Assembly: GCF_000819685.1 (NCBI RefSeq)
Contig: NZ_CDBR01000107.1
Coordinates: 1 to 64,000, forward strand
Source of the DNA: Aeromonas allosaccharophila
GTDB taxonomy: Bacteria > Pseudomonadota > Gammaproteobacteria > Enterobacterales > Aeromonadaceae
Direction of reading: 5' to 3'
DNA: 64,000 nucleotides
A model generated the notes under the pieces. It was not told the DNA's origin. It did not search any database and worked only from the letters and a program-made list of their open reading frames with translations. The position numbers were made by a program, and so were the translations under genes. Of this stretch, positions 1 to 10,111 are shown in pieces (position 1 is the first letter of the stretch; each line of letters begins with the position of its first letter).

Positions 1-1
1 G

Positions 2-43
2 TTCATGATCTTGCCCTGGGGTGGTGATACACCTTATATATAA
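2..43 (+). CDS. 3' tail of a gene that starts before the window
   Basis: An open frame runs from the window edge to a TAA stop at 41-43 and encodes a short tail ending in PWGGDTPYI. It lies directly upstream of, and on the same strand as, the capsule-region genes. Thirteen codons are too few to name a family, so calling it the end of an upstream capsule gene is inference from position only. Confidence 0.35.
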   Translation, partial: FMILPWGGDTPYI

Positions 44-60
44 CAGCAGGAATGCTCTCT

Positions 61-1308
61 ATGGAAGTTATTGAAACTAGTAACTACTACCAATTGCTCC
101 AACATAAATCTTCTCGAAAGTTATTGGTGGTATGCTCTTCACTTGACACTCGGGCTCCCAAATTTACTTTTTGGAAGTTAGCACAAAAACTAAATTGCAA
201 TTGTTTGTTTCTGAATAGTCCAATGACTCATTGGTATAGGAATGGAGTTGTAGGCATTCCGAATGGAGTTTATGGTGTTAGAGATAAAATTTGGGATGTT
301 CAAAAAAAGTTATTGATTGAGGAGACAATATTTTTTGGTGTAAGTATGGGGGGGTATGGGGCCATATTATTTGGTTCATTATCAAATGCAGACCACATAA
401 TATCTTTTTCTGTAGAACCACTACTTGGTGTGCCCGGTGGGCGTACAGAGGTTACTAGAAATAAATTTCAACCGTTATATCCGGACCTGCGGTCATTAAA
501 AATACCTAAACTCACTCTTATTTATGGCGAAATGGATATCGCTGATACAATTGGCGCATCTCTTCTCAATGAGTACTGTGATAACATAATCGTATATAAG
601 CTGCCATATGCCGAGCATGATGTGGCAAATAGCTTGAATTATAGAGGTGAGCTTCTTCCTCTTTTGGAGAAACTTATTTATGGGGGAGAGGTTACAAATA
701 CATCTATAGTGAGAACGTCTATATCACCAGGTGTTTTTAACCTCATTTACCATATTAATAATGATTACCGGGCTCGTAGATGGGAACTTGTAAAGACGAC
801 ATTAGAAAATCATACCTCAGTTGTGAGGGAGTCATTGTTACTTAAATTTATATATGCCACATGCCAGTATAAAACAGGAAGTTTTAGTAGTGCGAAATAC
901 TTATTGGTTGATATCTTAAAAATAGAAAGGCAATGCCCACACGTTTGGGGGTTGATTTCATCATGCGACATTAAGCTTGGGCTATATGAAATGGCTGTTA
1001 AGAGTGCTGATACTGCTATACGATTAAAGCCTGCTTATAGTCTTTTCCATATGACCAAGTGCATGGCATTGGAGGGGCTTGGTCTTTATAGTGAAGCATA
1101 TGAGGAAGTTAAAATAAGTTGCATGCTGAACCCAAGGCATAAAATGTATTTTGAGGTGCTAAATAAATTAGCGCGGTTATCAAGCCGAGAAACGGTTGAG
1201 CTTGCACCCTTGATTCAACAGAAAAAAGACACTGCATTTTTAAATAAGATAAATGCTCTATTTGATAATTCGCAAGCTTTGAACTTTGACCTGTCATTAT
1301 TTAACTAG
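61..1308 (+). CDS. alpha/beta-hydrolase-like protein with C-terminal TPR-like repeats
   Basis: I do not recognise a named family. The N-terminal half shows an alpha/beta-hydrolase pattern: a nucleophile-elbow-like GVSMGGYG with Ser near residue 95, then a strand ending in YGEMD and a later AEHD that could give the acid and the histidine. The C-terminal part, from about residue 240, is helical with TPR-like units (LGLYEMAVKSADTAIRLKP, then a second ending in MLNP). ATG 61 is preferred over ATG 52 because AGGA at 48-51 is properly spaced only from 61. The gene is AT-rich and precedes a glycosyltransferase gene. A role in trimming or modifying a capsule or glycan is only inferred from this setting. 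A small hairpin (1305-1321) covers the stop codon, and 1309-1445 holds no gene. Confidence 0.8.
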   Translation: MEVIETSNYYQLLQHKSSRKLLVVCSSLDTRAPKFTFWKLAQKLNCNCLFLNSPMTHWYRNGVVGIPNGVYGVRDKIWDVQKKLLIEETIFFGVSMGGYGAILFGSLSNADHIISFSVEPLLGVPGGRTEVTRNKFQPLYPDLRSLKIPKLTLIYGEMDIADTIGASLLNEYCDNIIVYKLPYAEHDVANSLNYRGELLPLLEKLIYGGEVTNTSIVRTSISPGVFNLIYHINNDYRARRWELVKTTLENHTSVVRESLLLKFIYATCQYKTGSFSSAKYLLVDILKIERQCPHVWGLISSCDIKLGLYEMAVKSADTAIRLKPAYSLFHMTKCMALEGLGLYSEAYEEVKISCMLNPRHKMYFEVLNKLARLSSRETVELAPLIQQKKDTAFLNKINALFDNSQALNFDLSLFN

Positions 1309-1445
1309 CCCTTCTGGCTAGAGGTGATTTAATAAAGTTTAAAAGCAATCTTGCTTTTCATAAAAATAACCATTTAAATTTATTTGTTGCACGCAAGTTT
1401 GTGCGCATTGATATGTATCGCCATCTTTTTTGAGAGTATTTAAAT

Positions 1446-4400
1446 ATGAAAATTGCGTTTTATATTGAACCGTGGATAGAAATGCAAAATCCTCAGTTTA
1501 GATTAGGTGCATTTACAAATGTAATATTGAAACAAGCCGAAATATTAGATAGAGATGGGCATGAGATCACTCTATTCACAAATGATAATATCAGGCTTTA
1601 CATAGATTCTAGTAATGAGCTATATCAAAAGTTCAATAAGATACATATATCTCAAAATGAACTATCAAAAGTGTCTAATTCATATTATGAGGCTGCTGAA
1701 TTATTGTATAATAGCACTGCAGACTCTATGAAAATAGAAGAGTATTGCCAAGCCTTTAGGTGTTCCTGTGGAAATTATAAGCCCGATATAATAATCTCAT
1801 GGGAGTCATTGACTTCACATTTGAAGAACATTTATCCTGATGCGTTGATTCTCCATATGATGCCAGGAATATTCAGTCGATTACCATTCCCTCAGCTTAT
1901 TTCTTTTGATACTGAAGGTTTATTTAAAGACTCTGTTTTAGTAAAAGATGCTGACAGGATAATTTCAAATGGTTTAACCATAGAAGAAAAAAAATTACTA
2001 GAAAAGGTCAGGGAGCATTATTTCAATCGGTATTTAACTGACCACTCTCCCTTTAAAAGAGAAATTGAAAGGCATTTAAGAAAGTTTAATAAAAGTATTC
2101 TAGTTCCTTTGCAGGTGTCAGGTTATTTTGCGTATGATCAAAATTGTGGATTTAAAAATCAATTTGATTTTTTAATCTATGCTTTAGAGAGAATTCCAAG
2201 TGATGTTGGGGTGTTAGTTACTCAATATTTCACTCACCATACTAAAGATATTGCAATTACTGAGGATAATATTGCATATATAAATGATAGGTATAAAAAT
2301 GTTTTCTTTGACACTTCTTTTAATAAAGTTGATGGTATTTCACAATACTTGATGTCTTTAGTTGATGGCGTAATGACGGTTTCCTCTTCTATAGGTCTCC
2401 AAAGCTTGCTATGGGAGAAACCAATTTTTACTGTGGGCCATTCTCACTTATCCTCTCTTTGTCATGGGCAAACAACTGAAGATATCAGATCGGCTTTAAA
2501 CTCTGGCTATAGAAAAGAATTAGATGCTGTTGCTGCATTTATTTTATGTAAAATGCATCCAATGTCTTCAGATTATCTATATAGTGGTAATAATTTATCA
2601 CGCTATATCACATCAATATATAATAATTACAAGATGAATATGCGTGGATTTGAATTATATCAGCCTATACATAACATAGATAGGTATGCTAGATTATTGA
2701 TTGAGAAAACAAAATTTAAGAGGGCAATTGTTAAATTAACACAAGAGAGTTTTTTAGGTGATAATGATATAAAAGAAATAAAATCATTTGCATCAAGAGT
2801 TAGTAATATACGTAAGCCTTCATTTAAAATCGTGTCATTTGATATATTTGATACACTTCTTGTTAGACCATACTCGAAACCAGTTGATTTGTTTAAGAAG
2901 TTAGATAGTGATGTATCATCATATACAAATGGACGCATTTTAAACTTTCATAAATTGAGGCAGGAGGCCGAAAAATCATTAAGAAATGAAAAGGGATTGT
3001 CAAAGTCAGTCTTTAAAGAAATAAAGCTTAATGAGATATATGATAGGCTTAATGCATTAACTAATAACGAACTTAGCTCAACTGAAATAAATTATTTAAT
3101 TGATCTTGAGATTTCTGAAGAACTATCTTGTCTTTATCCAAGAGAATCTGGGATGAAGCTTTTTAGAGAGGCCGTACGGTGCGGCAAACGTGTTATTATT
3201 GTTTCCGACATGTATTTACCAGAAAGTGCGATTGTCGAAATTTTAAATAAAAATGGCATCGTTGGTTATGAGAAATTATTCTTGTCATCAACAATTGGTT
3301 TAAGAAAACATGAAGGTGATCTATTTAAATATGTAACGAAAGATTTAAAAGTCAAGCCAGAAGAAATTATTCACATTGGTGATAATGAACATGGTGATAT
3401 ACAAATGGCCAAGGAAAATGGTTATTCCACTCTTTGGACCCCAAGAACCATGGAACTTTTTTATAAAAACAAAAAATATAATAAATTATTTTGGAGGCAT
3501 AGGAATTCAACATCAATATCAGAGAGTGTTGTAATCTCTATATGTGCGAACAAATTTTATGATGACCCCACGCATCATTTCAATGATGAGTCACACTTTA
3601 ATGGAGATACCTATAACCTAGGTTATTTGGGTCTTGGTTGGCTAATGCTTGCTTATACCAAATGGCTGATTGAAACAGCCATCAAAGATAAGATAGATAC
3701 ATTGTTTTTCTTAAGCCGGGATGGCGAGATTATGATGGAAACTTATAATAAGTTATCATCTTTCTATCCGCTTGCGCCAAAAGCTAAGTATCTATATTGC
3801 TCTAGGCGTGCAGCCAGAGTTGCATCAATTTCCTCAGAGAATGATATAATCGAAATCTGTAACACTAGTTTTAGCTCTGGTGTATTAAGGGACTTTTTTT
3901 TAAATAAATTCAATATTGATATATGCTTGTTATCAGAAAGCGTGATGGCAAATTATGGTTTTAACTCTGTACTTGATGAGATTAAAAAACAAGATATCCC
4001 AAAGATAATATCTTTTGCTCTTGGCATTAAAGGTTTTATTTATAAAAACTCAAGCCATGAGCGAGTAAATTATAATAAGTATTTAGATGATATCGGATTT
4101 ACCTCGGAAAAAAGTTCGGCTGTGGTTGATATTGGATATGCTGGGTCAATGCAAGCTGCACTAAAAAAAATAACGCAAAGAGAAGTTTTAACCGGATACT
4201 ATTTGCTTACGTTCGCAGAGGCCAAGGACCTAGAACTTTCTGGGAATATTATAAAGGGGTTCTGCGGAGACTTTTTAAGAAAAGAGTACTCTTGGCATCC
4301 TATTTGTCGTCTTGGATTGGCCTTTGAAGTTGTCTTTAGCAGCAAAGCAGGCTCCTTTATTAAGATGGCTTTGGATAGTGATGGAATGACCTATCCTATA

Positions 4401-4958
4401 TTGGAGTCTACAATAAATGAAGGTAAGAAGAAAAGTTTGATAGATGGCTTGCGAGCAGGCTCGCATGATTTCATCGATGATTTTTGCCGACACATGGGAT
4501 ATGACTTAGCTCGTATATCGTTCGATAATCAATCATGCTTATCTGTATATGTCGATTATTTAGATAACCCATCACTTAATGATGTGAATATAATGCATGA
4601 AATTAATTTTGACGATAATTTTTCTCTTGCGGGAGAAAAATATATGATCCCTCCCATAACAGATAAAAGTAAGTTGATTGATTTGCAACGAAAGTCCGTT
4701 TGGAAAAAAGGTACTGAAGTACTATTCAAATCAATGATGGATAATAAGAAAACACTTACCACACCGATTAAAAGTACTATAAATGCTCAACCAGCAGAGA
4801 GAGCATTAACTGTTATTGACTCAGAAATTCAAATGCATCATAGACTCGCAGCAAATAAATTTTTCCGTCTTGCTGTATTTCTATTCGGCGGCAAAAGTAA
4901 ATATAGAAAGCTGACCACAAATCCGACACAGTTTTTTTTAGACTCAAAGCATTTCTAA
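1446..4958 (+). CDS. large capsule glycosyltransferase-like / HAD hydrolase fusion protein
   Basis: This is an unusually long protein of 1170 residues. The N-terminal third resembles capsule (KpsS/KpsC-type) glycosyltransferases: it has the VPLQVSGYF segment seen in similar form in KpsS, and a later [18 protein letters not shown] stretch like their donor-site region. A HAD-type domain follows, with motif I FDIFDTLL (Asp466 and Asp469), a Lys in [10 protein letters not shown] and motif IV GDNEHGD near residue 646. The last 400 residues carry the FLSRDGE and CSRRAAR stretches that I associate with large HAD-type proteins of polysaccharide clusters (COG5610-like). It probably transfers a sugar and processes a phosphorylated intermediate in the cytoplasm, but the substrate cannot be read from sequence. 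Codon use is very AT-rich, which suggests transfer. Only five bases separate it from the next gene. Confidence 0.85.
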   Translation: MKIAFYIEPWIEMQNPQFRLGAFTNVILKQAEILDRDGHEITLFTNDNIRLYIDSSNELYQKFNKIHISQNELSKVSNSYYEAAELLYNSTADSMKIEEYCQAFRCSCGNYKPDIIISWESLTSHLKNIYPDALILHMMPGIFSRLPFPQLISFDTEGLFKDSVLVKDADRIISNGLTIEEKKLLEKVREHYFNRYLTDHSPFKREIERHLRKFNKSILVPLQVSGYFAYDQNCGFKNQFDFLIYALERIPSDVGVLVTQYFTHHTKDIAITEDNIAYINDRYKNVFFDTSFNKVDGISQYLMSLVDGVMTVSSSIGLQSLLWEKPIFTVGHSHLSSLCHGQTTEDIRSALNSGYRKELDAVAAFILCKMHPMSSDYLYSGNNLSRYITSIYNNYKMNMRGFELYQPIHNIDRYARLLIEKTKFKRAIVKLTQESFLGDNDIKEIKSFASRVSNIRKPSFKIVSFDIFDTLLVRPYSKPVDLFKKLDSDVSSYTNGRILNFHKLRQEAEKSLRNEKGLSKSVFKEIKLNEIYDRLNALTNNELSSTEINYLIDLEISEELSCLYPRESGMKLFREAVRCGKRVIIVSDMYLPESAIVEILNKNGIVGYEKLFLSSTIGLRKHEGDLFKYVTKDLKVKPEEIIHIGDNEHGDIQMAKENGYSTLWTPRTMELFYKNKKYNKLFWRHRNSTSISESVVISICANKFYDDPTHHFNDESHFNGDTYNLGYLGLGWLMLAYTKWLIETAIKDKIDTLFFLSRDGEIMMETYNKLSSFYPLAPKAKYLYCSRRAARVASISSENDIIEICNTSFSSGVLRDFFLNKFNIDICLLSESVMANYGFNSVLDEIKKQDIPKIISFALGIKGFIYKNSSHERVNYNKYLDDIGFTSEKSSAVVDIGYAGSMQAALKKITQREVLTGYYLLTFAEAKDLELSGNIIKGFCGDFLRKEYSWHPICRLGLAFEVVFSSKAGSFIKMALDSDGMTYPILESTINEGKKKSLIDGLRAGSHDFIDDFCRHMGYDLARISFDNQSCLSVYVDYLDNPSLNDVNIMHEINFDDNFSLAGEKYMIPPITDKSKLIDLQRKSVWKKGTEVLFKSMMDNKKTLTTPIKSTINAQPAERALTVIDSEIQMHHRLAANKFFRLAVFLFGGKSKYRKLTTNPTQFFLDSKHF

Positions 4959-4963
4959 TATAT

Positions 4964-5683
4964 ATGCCTTATATAAAAGACGATATTAAATATCCATCTA
5001 TTCAAACACCTGAACGATTACTGTTTAAGAATAGCCCGATATGTGAAACCCCAATAAGTATCGGCTGTTCAAGCCACTTTGATATAAAAAAGATAGGTGC
5101 TTTTACCTATATTCGTTCAGGCTGTACATTTAAAAATGTAGAGAGAATTGGTCGGTTCTGTTCAATCGCACCCAATTGCACTTTTGGACCAGAAGAGCAC
5201 AATATGGAGTTTATAACAACATCATCAATTCTGAATAGTCAAGCCCAATGGAACTTTTCTGTTTTATTTAATGATTTTTGGAATGAAAACATTCAGTCAT
5301 TAAAGCGTGTAAGATTGATGTTGAATGATCTAAATTTTAGAAATAACAAAAAAATAAGTATTGGTAATGACGTTTGGATTGGTCAAAATGTTACTGTGCT
5401 GCGTGGAGTAACAATTGGTGACGGTGCGGTAATTGGTGCAAATAGTGTGGTGACAAAAAATGTACCGCCTTACTCTATTGTTGCTGGGGTTCCCGCCAGA
5501 GAGATTAAAAAAAGATTCAATGATGAAACTATATCCTTATTGATGGAGGCTAAGTGGTGGAATTACTCTATAAGCGTTATTTCAGGAATTGATTTGTCTA
5601 ACGCATTGAATGCAGCTAGGTTTATCATAAATAATCGAGAGAAATTATTAATCGCTACATATAACGAAGTCAGCATTAGGTGA
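4964..5683 (+). CDS. hexapeptide-repeat O-acetyltransferase (CatB/XAT type)
   Basis: This is a left-handed beta-helix acyltransferase of 239 residues. Isoleucine-rich hexapeptide turns run through the protein, and the C-terminal half has the classic order [44 protein letters not shown]. Members of this family move an acetyl group from acetyl-CoA to a sugar hydroxyl or amine, and those in capsule clusters usually decorate the repeat unit. The acceptor here is unknown. The gene follows the fusion gene by five bases and is AT-rich like it. Its stop codon marks the end of the AT-rich segment, and kdsA begins four bases later with normal GC-rich composition. Confidence 0.9.
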   Translation: MPYIKDDIKYPSIQTPERLLFKNSPICETPISIGCSSHFDIKKIGAFTYIRSGCTFKNVERIGRFCSIAPNCTFGPEEHNMEFITTSSILNSQAQWNFSVLFNDFWNENIQSLKRVRLMLNDLNFRNNKKISIGNDVWIGQNVTVLRGVTIGDGAVIGANSVVTKNVPPYSIVAGVPAREIKKRFNDETISLLMEAKWWNYSISVISGIDLSNALNAARFIINNREKLLIATYNEVSIR

Positions 5684-5687
5684 ACAT

Positions 5688-6485
5688 ATGTTTGTAATCG
5701 CAGGCCCCTGTGTAATTGAATCCGAGCAACTGGTGATGGATGTTGCCGGTCGTATTAAAGAGATTACCAACAAACTGGGTATGGAGTATATTTTCAAATC
5801 CAGTTTTGACAAAGCCAACCGTAGCTCAACTGGCAGCTTCCGTGGTCCCGGTATGGAGCGTGGTTTGCAGATCCTGCAAAAGGTGAAAGAGACCTATGGT
5901 TTGCGGGTGTTGACTGACGTTCATGAAGATACGCCAGTGGAAGAAGTGGCCAGTGTTGTCGATGTGCTGCAAACTCCGGCTTTTCTGGTTCGCCAGACCA
6001 ACTTTATTCAGCGGGTGGCGCGCTGTGGCAAGCCGGTCAATATCAAGAAAGGGCAATTCCAGGCCCCTTGGGATATGGAGCAGGTGGTCAAGAAGTGCCA
6101 TGAAGTGGGCAATCAGGATATCTGGTTGTGCGATCGTGGCACCTCATTTGGTTACAACACCCTGATCTCCGATATGCGTGGTTTGCCCGTGATGCGCCGT
6201 ACCGGTTGCAAAGTGGTATTTGATGCAACCCACTCGGTACAACAACCGGGCGGGCAGGGTGCCACCAGCGGTGGTCAGCGCGAGTTTGTGCCCGTGCTGG
6301 CTCGTGCAGCGGTTGCGGTGGGTGTGGATGGTCTCTTTATGGAAACCCATCCCGAGCCAGCCAAGGCGCTAAGTGATGGTCCGAATATGCTGCCTCTTTC
6401 CGTCATGGAGGAGATGCTGACCGTATTGGCCGAGCTTGACAGTGTTACCCGTACTCATCGCTTCCTTGAAGACGCGCTGGTCTGA
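5688..6485 (+). CDS. kdsA: 3-deoxy-8-phosphooctulonate (Kdo-8-P) synthase, N-terminally short
   Basis: KdsA condenses phosphoenolpyruvate with arabinose-5-phosphate to make Kdo-8-phosphate in the cytoplasm. The body is well conserved: [62 protein letters not shown] and METHPEP. The protein is 265 residues and starts directly at the first core strand. Family members commonly carry about 15-20 more residues first. No ATG, GTG or TTG lies in frame between ATG 5688 and the upstream in-frame stop TAA at 5649-5651. The 5' end therefore appears to have been replaced at the junction with the AT-rich block. Loss of the N-terminal hairpin that caps the barrel may affect stability. Placed before kdsB, kpsC and kpsS, it probably supplies Kdo for the capsule linker and is likely a second copy besides the LPS gene. 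Confidence 0.95.
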   Translation: MFVIAGPCVIESEQLVMDVAGRIKEITNKLGMEYIFKSSFDKANRSSTGSFRGPGMERGLQILQKVKETYGLRVLTDVHEDTPVEEVASVVDVLQTPAFLVRQTNFIQRVARCGKPVNIKKGQFQAPWDMEQVVKKCHEVGNQDIWLCDRGTSFGYNTLISDMRGLPVMRRTGCKVVFDATHSVQQPGGQGATSGGQREFVPVLARAAVAVGVDGLFMETHPEPAKALSDGPNMLPLSVMEEMLTVLAELDSVTRTHRFLEDALV

Positions 6486-6569
6486 GTTATCTGATTGATG
6501 CCGTGCCGGTTTACTCACGCGATTGCGGTCGTGCGCCGTACTTTAGTGGCAAGTGTGAGCCGGTAAACA

Positions 6570-6601
6570 GGGAGTGCCTTGCGGTACTCCCTTTTATTTT
6601 T
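6570..6601 (+). terminator. intrinsic terminator after kdsA
   Basis: A nine-base-pair stem (GGGAGTGCC / GGTACTCCC, one G-T pair) with a TTGC loop at 6570-6591 is followed by a T-rich run. It separates kdsA from kdsB, so part of the transcription may end here and kdsB may have its own promoter in the preceding gap or depend on read-through. Confidence 0.7.
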
Positions 6602-6623
6602 CTATTAAATGGTTGGTTCTGTT

Positions 6624-7418
6624 ATGGCCTACAAAATTGTCATTCCTGCCCGATATGGCTCAAGCCGCCTGCCCGGTAAACCCCTTGCAATGATTGGTGC
6701 CAACCCCATGGTATGGCACGTCTGGCAGCGAGCTCTGGAAACCGGGTGTCCTGCCAGTGATATCTGGGTTGCTACCGATGATCAGCGGATCATGGATGTG
6801 GTCGCCGGTTTCGGCGCCAATGTGATGATGACCGGCATCCATCACAGTTGTGGCTCCGACCGGTTGGCTGAAGTGGCTGCCATCCGGGGGTGGGGAGAGG
6901 ATGAGATTGTGGTGAATGTGCAGGGGGATGAGCCCTTGCTGCCAGCCGGGATGATCGGATTGGCGGCCACTACGCTGGCGAATGATGCGGAGTGTGGTAT
7001 TGCCACCTTGGCATGCCCCATCACTGATATGGCACAGGTCATGGCCGCCCAGTGTGTCAAGGTTGTGACCAACAAGGCTGATCAGGCTCTCTATTTTTCC
7101 CGTGCTCCGGTGCCGTGGGCGAGGGAGCATTTCACCTCTTTGCAGCAGGGGGGCGTCATGCCAGATAGCCCCTCTACTCACTGGCTGCGGCATATCGGTT
7201 TGTATGCCTACCGCGTCAAGACGCTCAAGGCGTTGAGCCATTTACCACCAGCCCCTATGGAGCAGCTGGAATCACTCGAGCAGTTGCGTGCGCTTTGGCA
7301 CGGTATCCGGATTGCGGTAGCGACTGTGGATCAAGCGCCTCCCCATGGTGTCGATACCCCGGAGGATTTGGCCCGTATTCAACGCCACTTCCAGCATGAG
7401 AGGGTGGCTGAACGTTAA
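6624..7418 (+). CDS. kdsB: CMP-Kdo synthetase (3-deoxy-manno-octulosonate cytidylyltransferase)
   Basis: KdsB activates Kdo with CTP to give CMP-Kdo, the donor for Kdo transferases. The nucleotide-binding N-terminus IPARYGSSRLPGKPL, the ATDDQRI segment, NVQGDEPLL, FSRAPVPW, HIGLYAYR and LESLEQLRAL are all present. The start at 6624 (MAYKIVIPARYG) matches the family better than ATG 6609, which adds five residues. In E. coli group 2 capsule loci the corresponding enzyme is KpsU. Because this copy sits with kdsA, kpsC and kpsS, it is probably the capsule-dedicated enzyme rather than the LPS housekeeping one. Confidence 0.95.
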   Translation: MAYKIVIPARYGSSRLPGKPLAMIGANPMVWHVWQRALETGCPASDIWVATDDQRIMDVVAGFGANVMMTGIHHSCGSDRLAEVAAIRGWGEDEIVVNVQGDEPLLPAGMIGLAATTLANDAECGIATLACPITDMAQVMAAQCVKVVTNKADQALYFSRAPVPWAREHFTSLQQGGVMPDSPSTHWLRHIGLYAYRVKTLKALSHLPPAPMEQLESLEQLRALWHGIRIAVATVDQAPPHGVDTPEDLARIQRHFQHERVAER

Positions 7419-7528
7419 TCGAGACTGTTCAGTCGCTGTGCTGGTCACCTCAACCGGCCAGCCATCCTTTTATCTGCTCACCTGATTGTTCCATACAGGG
7501 GCTGTGGCCCTATTCCTCTGGACGATTT

Positions 7529-7921
7529 ATGAAACCTGTTCTTGTTGTGAATCTGATAGCGACCTACCCAACCGGTCGCCACCCTGAAAGCTGTGCCCGC
7601 TCTTCGTGGCGAGTGGCCGCAGCTCGGGTGCCCGATATTGATACTGTGGTCGGTGTCTATGAAGGCATGGTGGTAGCGGTGATCCGCGGGTGCTCTCTGG
7701 TGCCGAGTACGCCCGAGGTGGTGGGTGATGATTGGGATGAGGCTTGTCGGGGACGCTATTACGCGTTGGGCGGCGAGGCTTTTACCGATCGGGATGTGTC
7801 TGTCTGGTCACTGACCCGCTGCCCACAGTTGCTGGCGCCCTTGTCGAGCGTACAGGGGATCCGTTATCTCTCGCGCGACGAGTTCGACAGGATCCCGATG
7901 GGAAATGTGCAGTTGAAGTGA
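7529..7921 (+). CDS. hypothetical protein, 130 residues
   Basis: I do not recognise this protein. It has a hydrophobic strand at the start (VLVVNLIATYP), a central VVGVYEGMVVAVIRG strand pair that looks like a small beta-barrel or PUA-like fold, a tryptophan-bearing acidic stretch and a C-terminal YLSRDEFDRIP helix. There is no signal peptide or membrane segment. Codon use and GC content match its neighbours, and it lies on the same strand between kdsB and kpsC, which supports a real gene. A capsule role is not evident. Confidence 0.6.
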   Translation: MKPVLVVNLIATYPTGRHPESCARSSWRVAAARVPDIDTVVGVYEGMVVAVIRGCSLVPSTPEVVGDDWDEACRGRYYALGGEAFTDRDVSVWSLTRCPQLLAPLSSVQGIRYLSRDEFDRIPMGNVQLK

Positions 7922-8011
7922 TCCGGATTGGCAAGCCCCTTGGTAGTCTATTTAACCGATATTTTTAAACCATCCTCCTTTTATCCCCCTTACTGAAATC
8001 CGAGATTTTTC

Positions 8012-10111
8012 ATGACTCTATGGACACAATCCAGCGGCATTCTGGCGCGCAGGCGGCAGATCTCTGTCTGTCTCGGCCAACCATTGGCCCGACTTGAGCC
8101 CTCTTCTGAGAGCTTGCCACAAGCGGGCGATGTGCTGGTCGGCTGGGGCCAGAAGGCCAATACCGGTCAGATTAAACAGAAGGCGCAGGAATTGGGGTTG
8201 CCCTATTGGCAGCTGGAAGATGGTTTTATCGGTTATATCGGCCATCCCGCCAGAGAGGGGGTGGCGCTCTCTCTTATCGCCGATCCGGTGGGCATTTACT
8301 ACGATGCTCGCCAGCCCAGCCAGCTTGAGCAGTTGATTGCCACCCCTTGTGATGCCGAGATGCTGGCGCGCGCCGAGCGGCTGATCAGAGAGTTGGTGCA
8401 CCTTGGCATTACCAAATACAACTGTTATGCCACGCGTCCCGATGCCATTGCCACCCCGGCGCCGTATGGTGAAGAGCAGGGGTTGCCTGTCTCTTTGGCC
8501 GAGGGGTTGCTGCAAGATGGCAGACCCAGGGTATTGCTGGTCGATCAGGTGGCGGGGGATCTCTCCATCCCGGGGGCACTGGCCAGCGAGGCCGATTTCT
8601 TGGTCATGGTAGCGGCGGCACGCCGCAATCATCCTGGAGCTCGTCTGCTGCTGCGCACTCACCCTGACACCCGCTTTGGCAAGAAGCGCGGGGTGCTGGC
8701 GCGATTGACGCAAAAGCTCCCTGAGCTGGCAGATCTGGAGATAGTGAGCGAGCCCTGTCATCCCCATCTCCTGCTTAAGAGGGTGGATGCGGTCTATACC
8801 GTCTCTTCCCAACTGGGGTTCGAGGCGTTGCTAATTGGCAAGCCGGTCCACTGCTTTGGCATGCCTTTCTACGCCGGTTGGGGCTTGACCCATGACACCA
8901 AGCGCTGCGAACGGCGTATGCTGGCAAGGGCTGATGGGGCGATTTCGCTGTCACAACTGGTGGCGGCGGCGCTGATTTGTTATCCCCGTTATGTCGACCC
9001 TGTGCTGGGGGAACGCTGCGAAGTTGAAGATGTCGTCAAGCTGCTGGCCCGCCAGCAGATGGCGCCAGCCCGCTGGCGGCGGCTTTATCTGGTGGGTTTT
9101 TCGCTCTGGAAGCGTGCCTTTATGCGCACCTTTTGTGCCCATCTGGCCGATGAGTTGCGGTTTGTCAGGCGCTCACCCGGACGGTTGACCGGTGATGAGC
9201 AGGTGCTGGTATGGGGTAGCCGTTATCCCGAACTGGTCTCGGCCATCCGGGTCGAGGATGGTTTTATCCGCTCGAGTGGCCTTGGCTCCAATCTCTGTAG
9301 GCCGTCGTCACTCTCTATCGATCCGGTCGGGATCTACTTCGACAGTCGCCGCCCCAGTGCGCTTGAGCAACTGCTCAATTACGAGCCAATCGACGAGGCG
9401 CTGTTGGCTCGGGGCAACAGGCTGCTGGCGTTGCTGCGCCGATCTCGGGTCAGCAAATACAACGTGGGGACGAGCATGCCATTCCTGCCGCCACAAGATG
9501 GCCGCGAGTTGGTGCTGGTGGTGGGACAGGTTGATGGCGATGCCTCCATTCTCTGCGGCAGCCCGGTGATCCGTAGTAACGAGCAGTTGCTGTGGGCGGT
9601 GCGAGCCGCCAAACCGCAGGCGCATATTCTGTTCAAGCCCCACCCTGATGTGGTGTGTGGCAACCGGGAAGGGACCATCTCGGCAAGTTGCCTGGCCGAA
9701 TGTGTTGATACTCAGGTGATCCAGTGCGATCTCGCTTCCCTCTATCCCCATATCGACGAGCTGCACACCATGACTTCACTCAGTGGCTTCGAGGCGCTGG
9801 TGCAGGGGGTCAAGGTCACAACCTGGGGGCAACCCTTTTACAGCGGTTGGGGCCTGACCCACGACATCCATCCGCCTGCCAGACGCGAGCGTCCCTTGCC
9901 GTTGGCGGCACTGGTTTGTCTGACCCTTGCCACTTATCCCCGTTATATCGATTGGCAATCAGGCTTATGGTGCAGCCCCGAACAGTTGATCCGCAAACTG
10001 GCGGCACACAAGCCCCTTGCCATGAGCGGTGCGAGCCGTTGGCGACGCTGGCACCTCAAGCTCCGCTTTCTGGTTGATACCCTCAAACCCACTCGCTCTC
10101 TGCTCTCCTGA
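8012..10111 (+). CDS. kpsC: capsule linker beta-Kdo transferase, two-module
   Basis: KpsC is a cytoplasmic enzyme that extends the beta-Kdo linker on the lysophosphatidylglycerol anchor of ABC-exported capsules. The 699-residue protein shows the expected internal duplication. EDGFI, DPVGIYYDAR / DPVGIYFDSR, VDQVAGDLSI / VGQVDGDASI, RTHPDT / KPHPDV and FYAGWGLTHD / FYSGWGLTHD each occur once in the first half and once in the second. The two halves are read as two glycosyltransferase modules. The stop codon overlaps the kpsS start (TGATG), so the pair is translationally coupled. CMP-Kdo would come from the kdsA/kdsB pair just upstream. Confidence 0.96.
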   Translation: MTLWTQSSGILARRRQISVCLGQPLARLEPSSESLPQAGDVLVGWGQKANTGQIKQKAQELGLPYWQLEDGFIGYIGHPAREGVALSLIADPVGIYYDARQPSQLEQLIATPCDAEMLARAERLIRELVHLGITKYNCYATRPDAIATPAPYGEEQGLPVSLAEGLLQDGRPRVLLVDQVAGDLSIPGALASEADFLVMVAAARRNHPGARLLLRTHPDTRFGKKRGVLARLTQKLPELADLEIVSEPCHPHLLLKRVDAVYTVSSQLGFEALLIGKPVHCFGMPFYAGWGLTHDTKRCERRMLARADGAISLSQLVAAALICYPRYVDPVLGERCEVEDVVKLLARQQMAPARWRRLYLVGFSLWKRAFMRTFCAHLADELRFVRRSPGRLTGDEQVLVWGSRYPELVSAIRVEDGFIRSSGLGSNLCRPSSLSIDPVGIYFDSRRPSALEQLLNYEPIDEALLARGNRLLALLRRSRVSKYNVGTSMPFLPPQDGRELVLVVGQVDGDASILCGSPVIRSNEQLLWAVRAAKPQAHILFKPHPDVVCGNREGTISASCLAECVDTQVIQCDLASLYPHIDELHTMTSLSGFEALVQGVKVTTWGQPFYSGWGLTHDIHPPARRERPLPLAALVCLTLATYPRYIDWQSGLWCSPEQLIRKLAAHKPLAMSGASRWRRWHLKLRFLVDTLKPTRSLLS

